Source: Rhodoplanes serenus
GTDB taxonomy: Bacteria > Pseudomonadota > Alphaproteobacteria > Rhizobiales > Xanthobacteraceae
NCBI GenBank assembly: GCA_009720755.1
Contig: WNKV01000001.1
Coordinates: 409,437 to 473,436, forward strand
Direction: 5' to 3'
DNA length: 64,000 nt
In this document: positions 59,446 through 64,000 of the stretch, piece after piece
Layout: the number at the start of each line of letters is the position of its first letter
Position numbering within the stretch: the stretch's first letter is position 1
Notes under the pieces: model-generated
What the model saw: the letters and a program-made list of their open reading frames with translations, nothing else
Told to the model about the DNA's origin: nothing
Database searches by the model: none
Translations under genes and position numbers: made by a program

Positions 59446-60234
59446 TCAGGAGGGGCCGCGATAGCCGATATTGGCCGAGATGCGGCGGCCGGCCTCGACG
59501 ATGCGCCGGATCTGCTCGGCGGTCGGACGCGCCGGCATGAACTGCATCAGGTCGATGATCGCGACCGTGCCGACGAGCCCGCCGGTGGCGTCGAAGATCG
59601 GCGCCGCCAGCGCGTTGACGCCGACGACGGCCTGGCTCGGCGCGATCGCCCAGCCCTGCTTCTTCACCTGCTTGAGCTCGTCGCGCAGCGTCGCCGGATT
59701 GGTCACCGTATGGGGCGTGTTGGCCGGCAGCGTCTTGCGCAGCAGCTTCTCGCGCGGCGCCTCGGGGCCGAAGGCGAGCAGCAGCTTGCCCTGGGCGGTG
59801 GCGTGCGCCGGCAGGAGCGAGCCCGGCTTGACGCCGATCTCGAACGGCTGCGTCCCCGCGATGGTGGACAGCACGCGCAGGCCGGCGAGCTCGACCTCCG
59901 ACAGCGTGACGGCATGACCGAGGCGGTCGCGCAGCTCCTCCATCACGGTGCGGGCGGCGCTCATCAGCTCGAAATTCTCGCTCACCACGCGGCCGAGCGC
60001 GATCAGCCGGCCGCCGGTGCGGTAGCGCTCCGTCTCGGTCTCCTGGATCACGTAGCCGGCCGACATCAGCGTCTGCAAATGTCGATAGATGCGGCTCTTG
60101 GTGGTGCCGAACACCCGAGCGAGATCGGTCACCCCGACGGTCGATCGACGCTGGGCGAGGTACTCGAGAATCTGGAGAGCAAACACCACGGCTTGTACGC
60201 CGTCACCGGGCTGCGACCCTGAGATCCGCGGCAT
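59446..60234 (-). CDS. IclR-family transcriptional regulator
   Basis: A 262-aa IclR regulator. The winged helix is VFALQILEYLAQRRSTVGVTDLARVFGTTKSRIYRHLQTLMSAGYVIQETETERYRTG. The effector domain has LRVLSTIAGTQPFEIGVKPGSLLPAHATAQGKLLLAFG and GWAIAPSQAVVGVNALAAPIFDATGGLVGTVAI. It is divergent from the TctC-type receptor gene (557 bp between starts), its most likely target. The start ATG at 60234 gives the standard length. Confidence 0.9.
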   Translation of the reverse strand: MPRISGSQPGDGVQAVVFALQILEYLAQRRSTVGVTDLARVFGTTKSRIYRHLQTLMSAGYVIQETETERYRTGGRLIALGRVVSENFELMSAARTVMEELRDRLGHAVTLSEVELAGLRVLSTIAGTQPFEIGVKPGSLLPAHATAQGKLLLAFGPEAPREKLLRKTLPANTPHTVTNPATLRDELKQVKKQGWAIAPSQAVVGVNALAAPIFDATGGLVGTVAIIDLMQFMPARPTAEQIRRIVEAGRRISANIGYRGPS

Positions 60235-60791
60235 CGGAATGCACGCTCCTGCTGGTCGACGACGGGCGGCGCCCGCGCGGCCCGTCCTCACGCTTGCCCG
60301 GCATCGCAGCCGGGCGGTTCTCGCCGCCACGCGGGCCGGCACGGCGGCGAGCCGAGCCGGGTGCGGCGGCGAAAAGTCGGCTGCTCCGCGGGTGCACACC
60401 GGCCTCTCGTCGTCGTATGGATCAGCTTCACGCAAATCACAAGCGCGCCTCGGCGTCGCAACGCCGCACCCCGTCCCCCGCCCCGCCGCCCAACGCGCGC
60501 GCCGGACGGGCGGGGCAACGTCGAGGGCTGCCGTTCTGCTGGGCGAACCCGGGTTGCGGAGAGGGTTGTGACCGTTCCCGTCCACAGCAGACCGGCGCGG
60601 TCGGGAATCGAGCGCGCCGGCGGGCCGATGGCCGGCGGCCCGCTGGAGCGGCCGCCGACTCGGGCGGCTCGACACGCCCCGCCGTATCGGCTCCAATCGG
60701 TTCTGGGGGCGACCGCCGCGGTCCCGCGCAGGCGGCGCCCCCGCCGACAGCGCCGAATGCAGTCGCGCGCATCGCAACTCCGGAGTCCCCC
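60235..60791. other. Long non-coding region between iclR-like and tctC-like genes
   Basis: 557 bp of GC-rich sequence between divergent genes. It should hold both promoters and IclR operators. I can see no convincing open frame on either strand, no tRNA, and no long perfect inverted repeat. Confidence 0.5.
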
Positions 60792-61787
60792 ATGCACGCC
60801 CCCCCGTTTGCCGCCATCGCTCGTGCCGTCGCCCTCTCCGCCGCCGTCGCCACCGCGGTCGCCACGGCCGGTGGCAGCGCGGCGGCGCAGAGCTGGCCGG
60901 CCCGCCCGGTCACCCTGGTGGTGCCGTTCGCGCCCGGCACCACCTCCGACGTGCTCGGCCGCGCGCTCGCCGAGCATCTCGGCCGCAGCCTCGGCCAGAC
61001 CGTGGTGATCGACAATCGCAGCGGCGCGGGCGGCAATATCGGCGGCGCCGCCGTCGCCAAGGCGGCCCCCGATGGCTACACGGTGCTGCTCGCCACCACC
61101 GGGCCGGCGGCCACCAACAAGCTCATGTACAAGGAGATGAGCTACGATCCGCAGAAGGACTTCGCCCCCGTGGTGCTGATCGGCCGCTCGCCCGTCATCG
61201 TGGTGGCGCGACCGCAGCTTCCGGCCGACACGCTGGCCGGGCTGGTGGCGCTCGCCAAGGCCAATCCCGACAAGATCACCGCCGGCTTTCCGGGCAACGG
61301 CACCCTCGGTCACATCACCGGGCTGCTGCTGATGGCGCGCGCCGACATCAAGCTCGGCCAGGCGCAATATCGCGGCAGCGTGCCGATCATGACCGACTTG
61401 CTCGGTGGCCACATCGACGTCGGCATGGACTCGATGGCGGCCTATGTGCCGAACATCCGCGACGGCAAGCTGAAGGCGCTGGCGATCGCCGGGGCGACGC
61501 GGTGGAGCGGGCTGCCCGAGGTGCCGACCGCGGCCGAGTCCGGCCTGCCGGGATTCGAGGCGGCGGTGTGGTACGCCCTGCTGGTGCCGACCGGCACGCC
61601 CGCCGCGGTGGTCGAGCGGCTGAACGCCGCCACCAACGGCTTCCTCGCCACCGACGCGGCGAAGCGGATGTTCGAGCAGCTCGGTGTCGTGGCGGCCGGT
61701 GGCACGCCGCAGGATCTGGCCGCCTACACGGCGGCCGAGATCCAGAAGTGGGGGCCGATCATCAAGGCGGCCGACATCTCGTTCTGA
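60792..61787 (+). CDS. Tripartite tricarboxylate transporter receptor (TctC/Bug family)
   Basis: A 331-aa periplasmic Bug protein. A signal peptide (VALSAAVATAVATAGGSAAAQSWP) is followed by ARPVTLVVPFAPGTTSDVLGRALAEHLGRSLGQTVVIDNRSGAGGNIGG, the Bug signature, and PDGYTVLLATTGPAATN. No tctA/tctB membrane genes follow, which is common for Bug receptors. It probably binds a carboxylate taken up for the catabolic genes nearby. Confidence 0.92.
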   Translation: MHAPPFAAIARAVALSAAVATAVATAGGSAAAQSWPARPVTLVVPFAPGTTSDVLGRALAEHLGRSLGQTVVIDNRSGAGGNIGGAAVAKAAPDGYTVLLATTGPAATNKLMYKEMSYDPQKDFAPVVLIGRSPVIVVARPQLPADTLAGLVALAKANPDKITAGFPGNGTLGHITGLLLMARADIKLGQAQYRGSVPIMTDLLGGHIDVGMDSMAAYVPNIRDGKLKALAIAGATRWSGLPEVPTAAESGLPGFEAAVWYALLVPTGTPAAVVERLNAATNGFLATDAAKRMFEQLGVVAAGGTPQDLAAYTAAEIQKWGPIIKAADISF

Positions 61788-61836
61788 GACGACGGCTCGT
61801 TCTGAGACGGCGGCAGCACTCTCGGACTGAACCCTC

Positions 61837-61924
61837 CGTCATGGCCGGGCTTGTTCCGGCCATCCACGTCTTTGTCGCTGATCGGCTTGAAGTCGTGGAT
61901 GCCCGGCACGAGGCCGACATGACG
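61837..61924. repeat. Intergenic palindromic repeat (REP-like)
   Basis: CGTCATG (61837) is mirrored by CATGACG (61918-61924). Inside are GGCCGGG...CCGGCC and CATCCACG (61861-61868) mirrored by CGTGGATG (61894-61901). Sequences of the type GTCATGGCCGGGCTTGTnCC recur between genes in Bradyrhizobium and relatives. Just before it, CTCGTTCTGAGACG occurs twice in tandem across the tctC-like stop. Confidence 0.65.
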
Positions 61925-62082
61925 AGGCAGCCTCAGCGGCCATCGGTATGAGAGACCGTTTGGAAGCTCCGAGGGGGGCTGCGCCGGAGCGATTTCGGCC
62001 GTCCTCGTCCCTGTTGCTGCTCGTCCTTGGGTCATAAGCACGGCCGGGAGCGCGGCCGCGTCGGCGCGGCTGTGCCGCCCCC

Positions 62083-62262
62083 TCAGTCCGGCCGCGGCGC
62101 GTCGTCCTCCGGCCGGGTCACCACATGGCCGCAGCGCTTGCATTCATACGAGACGAGCGCCGGATTGGCGCCGAGGCGCGGCACGCTGCGCGCGTACTGC
62201 ATCCGCGCGCCGCAGACGACGCAATGGGGCCGGCGCACCGGACTGTCGTCGGAGGGAGTCAT
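62083..62262 (-). CDS. Small zinc-ribbon protein (59 aa)
   Basis: A short minus-strand gene with two CxxC pairs: HCVVCGARMQYARSVP and SYECKRCGHVV. Spacing fits one zinc ribbon. The ends are acidic or Pro-rich (MTPSDDSPVRRP; TRPEDDAPRPD). Similar small proteins are common in Bradyrhizobium-like genomes. No assigned role; RNA or DNA binding is possible. GGAGGGAG is close before the ATG. Confidence 0.7.
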   Translation of the reverse strand: MTPSDDSPVRRPHCVVCGARMQYARSVPRLGANPALVSYECKRCGHVVTRPEDDAPRPD

Positions 62263-62661
62263 GACCGCACACCATCAGGGCGGCGTATTCCAATGCCGTT
62301 TCGGCGGCGGACTCAATTCCGGGCAGTTACCTAGCCCGACCCCTGCCCCCGACGATGCCCGGACCAGGCCGCAGCCGCATCGACCAGCCGCCGCGGGCGG
62401 CCCGAGCCGCCGGAGTTCGGCCGGCGGACCATCCATCGCCCCCGGACGCCGGGCTCGCTCTAGCTGGGGGGAAGCTTGATGGCAAAAGGGCAGCGCGGAT
62501 CGTAGACGATTATTCCGCACAAGCTTCCGTTTGAGCTTCGCGTCCGCGAGGTGTGAGCACGAGCGGCGCAATCCGGGCGAAGCCGGTAACAGGAATTTTT
62601 TCCTTGCTCACCTCGCTCCGCCGCCATAGGATTATTGTCACGATCAACCGAGACACTGGTC
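62263..62661. other. Non-coding gap before the toxin-like gene
   Basis: About 400 bp. The part after 62460 is less GC-rich than the chromosome around it and leads into the toxin-like gene. No gene, RNA or clear repeat is recognised. Confidence 0.45.
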
Positions 62662-63327
62662 ATGACAATCTCTCCCGACCTCGCCTCCCAAATCCTCCGG
62701 TACAAGTCGTTGGTCGCCGCCGAGAGGGTCTTGCTGGGATTGGCGGAGTTGCTGCCCCCGGGACCACCTCAACGCGCCGAGTGGCTCCGCATCAGATCGA
62801 ATTTGGCCTTCCGCAAACTCCAGCGCGATTTAGTCCTCTACTTTGATGCGGAGCAGAAAGCAGGGTTCAAGGAAGACCAGCCGCGCTGGCCGAAAGGGAA
62901 TGGTGAGATCAGCGGACGCTGGTCGGGCGGAGCGGGAACAGATGCCAGCGCTGCCGAGGGTGCGAGCGGTTCGCCGGGCTCAGCACCGAGGGGTCATCAT
63001 TTCGTCCACAGATCCCTCTATGAGAAGCTCTCTCTCCGTCCTGACACACGGAAAGTATTCGAAACGGCCGTTACGGGCCCCCTCCGAGCGGGACCGCATG
63101 GATGGAGCAAAGAGCATTACACGTACAATCGAGCCGTAGAGGAGAGCTTTGAACGTTATTTACGAGATAATCGTATTCGTATCGAGGACATGACGCCAGA
63201 CGAAGCTCGGAAGTTCATCGATGCCACCAAGCGCAGCACGGATCCCCGGATCAGAGCCGTCAACATGAGAATCTACATGCGCGAGATCATGTACTGGCTT
63301 CGCCGTGTCCCACGTGGAAACGAGTAA
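62662..63327 (+). CDS. Toxin-like protein with C-terminal HHFV nuclease-type domain
   Basis: A 221-aa protein. The middle has the linker PRWPKGNGEISGRWSGG, which is typical just before toxin domains in alphaproteobacterial polymorphic toxins. The C-terminal domain has GHHFVHRSLYEKLSL, then HGWSKEHYTYNRAVEESF and MTPDEARKFIDATKRSTDPRIRAVN; the His pair suggests an HNH/His-Me-finger-type nuclease. No secretion domain is attached, so it may be an orphan cassette. The ATG at 62662 was chosen; TTG at 62635 is possible. It is followed after 11 bp by a likely immunity gene. Confidence 0.6.
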   Translation: MTISPDLASQILRYKSLVAAERVLLGLAELLPPGPPQRAEWLRIRSNLAFRKLQRDLVLYFDAEQKAGFKEDQPRWPKGNGEISGRWSGGAGTDASAAEGASGSPGSAPRGHHFVHRSLYEKLSLRPDTRKVFETAVTGPLRAGPHGWSKEHYTYNRAVEESFERYLRDNRIRIEDMTPDEARKFIDATKRSTDPRIRAVNMRIYMREIMYWLRRVPRGNE

Positions 63328-63338
63328 GGACCGACACG

Positions 63339-63746
63339 ATGTCTCACAATGGGGGTGAAGCAGTTCAGGCAGAAACGTTCGACCGTTTGATCGATCGAGT
63401 CGGTAAGCTGCTCGAACAGTTCGGACGACACGACAGCTTGCTGGAAATGGGCGACTACTCGATTTATGGGGACTACTGGGGCTTTCCTCAAGTCAAAGTC
63501 ACCGTCGAAAACCTCGAGCTGTTACGCCCCGACATCGTCGAGCGTCTCCAAGGCGTCGTCGCGGATTTCCCCGGATGGGAGATCGTGGTCGCCGTTGCCG
63601 TCCCCGAACACATATCCGATTGGCCGGACATGGGATTATATATTCGGCCCCACGAGATCATCGATGGATTGCAGCGGCAGTATTTTCCAGCTGAATATCA
63701 GACGATCGAATACGCGGGCAGCCGCCGCGGCACGGAACAGGATTGA
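63339..63746 (+). CDS. Probable immunity protein
   Basis: A 135-aa acidic protein (GDYSIYGDYWGFPQVKVTVENLELLRPDIVERLQGVVADFPGWEIVVAVAVPEHISDWPDMGLYIRPHEIIDGL). Size, charge and position directly behind a toxin-like gene are typical of immunity proteins. The fold looks like a small alpha/beta sheet. The immunity role is inferred from context. Confidence 0.6.
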   Translation: MSHNGGEAVQAETFDRLIDRVGKLLEQFGRHDSLLEMGDYSIYGDYWGFPQVKVTVENLELLRPDIVERLQGVVADFPGWEIVVAVAVPEHISDWPDMGLYIRPHEIIDGLQRQYFPAEYQTIEYAGSRRGTEQD

Positions 63747-63888
63747 CGCAAGCCCCGGGAAGAGCTGCCAAGGAACTCGGGGTGGTGACTCGGAGGCACA
63801 CGTCACCTGAAAAGGACGGCTCATCCGAAAACCGCATCTCGGAGAAATTTGGATCCCAGATCATCTCGATCGCGTGGCGGAAGGGTGG

Positions 63889-64000
63889 TGACCTTGCCCC
63901 CTGGCATGCCCCCGGTTTGAATTGGACTCCGTCGAGAGGAGACGGAGATGAGGAAGAGCCGGTTCAGCGAAGAGCAGATCGTCGGGATCCTGAAGGAGCA
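63889..64000 (+). mobile_element. Left end of another IS3-family element (cut by the window edge)
   Basis: TGACCTTGCCCCC at 63889 resembles the terminal repeat TGACCTGAGCCCC of the IS at 31106. About 60 bp later the orfA start codon follows behind GGAGACGGAG. The rest lies outside. Confidence 0.7.
63948..64000 (+). CDS. IS3-family transposase OrfA (first 17 codons)
   Basis: The reading MRKSRFSEEQIVGILKE matches OrfA of the IS at 31171 (MKKSRFNEEQIIAILRE), so it is a related but distinct element of the same group. The ORF runs off the window. Confidence 0.88.
   Translation, partial: MRKSRFSEEQIVGILKE

Overview
The window is GC-rich DNA of an alphaproteobacterium, most likely a hyphomicrobial (Rhizobiales-type) species. 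This rests on long, high-GC, densely packed genes and on an integrative element whose gene order matches the Mesorhizobium symbiosis-island family of ICEs. I cannot name the species from sequence alone. Two worlds meet near position 40180: to the left an integrative and conjugative element (ICE) with its cargo, to the right ordinary chromosome.

Element backbone, 1-22443, nearly all on the minus strand. In transcription order it starts with a control module: QseC-like repressor, QseM-like antiactivator, the frameshift-dependent excision activator FseA and the excisionase RdfS. Next come a plasmid-type initiator RepA, three iteron-like repeats and ParA. The transfer set follows: DUF2840, the TraF peptidase, DUF736, a lytic transglycosylase and the relaxase RlxS, cut by the window edge. 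Upstream lie a FitAB toxin-antitoxin pair, DUF2493, a Toprim primase-like protein, a giant strawberry-notch helicase/methylase, a large ParB-like protein, and the ArdC-DUF2958 antirestriction pair. Three of these genes share a structured 5' leader that resembles the radC RNA motif. Two others share a covarying hairpin element.

Cargo, 22732-39900. An AbiE toxin-antitoxin pair with twin operators is followed by the most interesting block, 24568-29503. It is a tightly overlapped operon encoding an acyl-carrier-protein-like protein, an XRE regulator, an ImmA/IrrE protease, a thymidylate-synthase-fold enzyme, a 5-hmdU-kinase/glycosylase-like helical protein and a MazG-type pyrophosphohydrolase, with a convergent holo-ACP synthase at its end. 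ACP plus its activating enzyme next to nucleotide-modification folds suggests a carrier-protein-dependent nucleotide or DNA modification system that I do not recognise as described. After it comes a restriction-like operon (HigA-like regulator, MmeI-like methylase, SF2 helicase, T5orf172/GIY-YIG protein, AAA ATPase) whose methylase is broken by a frameshift and an IS3 insertion.

Element boundary, 39976-40224. A complete tRNA-Arg(CCG) sits on the element side and a 5' half of a second tRNA-Arg(CCG) on the chromosome side, so integration seems to have split the host gene at the anticodon arm while the element supplies an intact copy.

Chromosome, 40539-64000. mtnA, a family-2 glycosyltransferase and a UgpB-type binding protein come first. 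A DctP-type binding protein is directly coupled to a histidine kinase and a hybrid response regulator. A glutathione transferase and a CocE-type hydrolase follow, then an SsuABC-type ABC importer with a GntR regulator. A CaiB CoA-transferase, an alpha/beta hydrolase, an IclR regulator and a TctC-type binding protein suggest uptake and catabolism of organic acids. The end holds a zinc-ribbon protein, a possible toxin-immunity pair and the start of another IS3-family element. Short tandem repeats of 15-17 bp sit at the 5' ends of four genes in this half.
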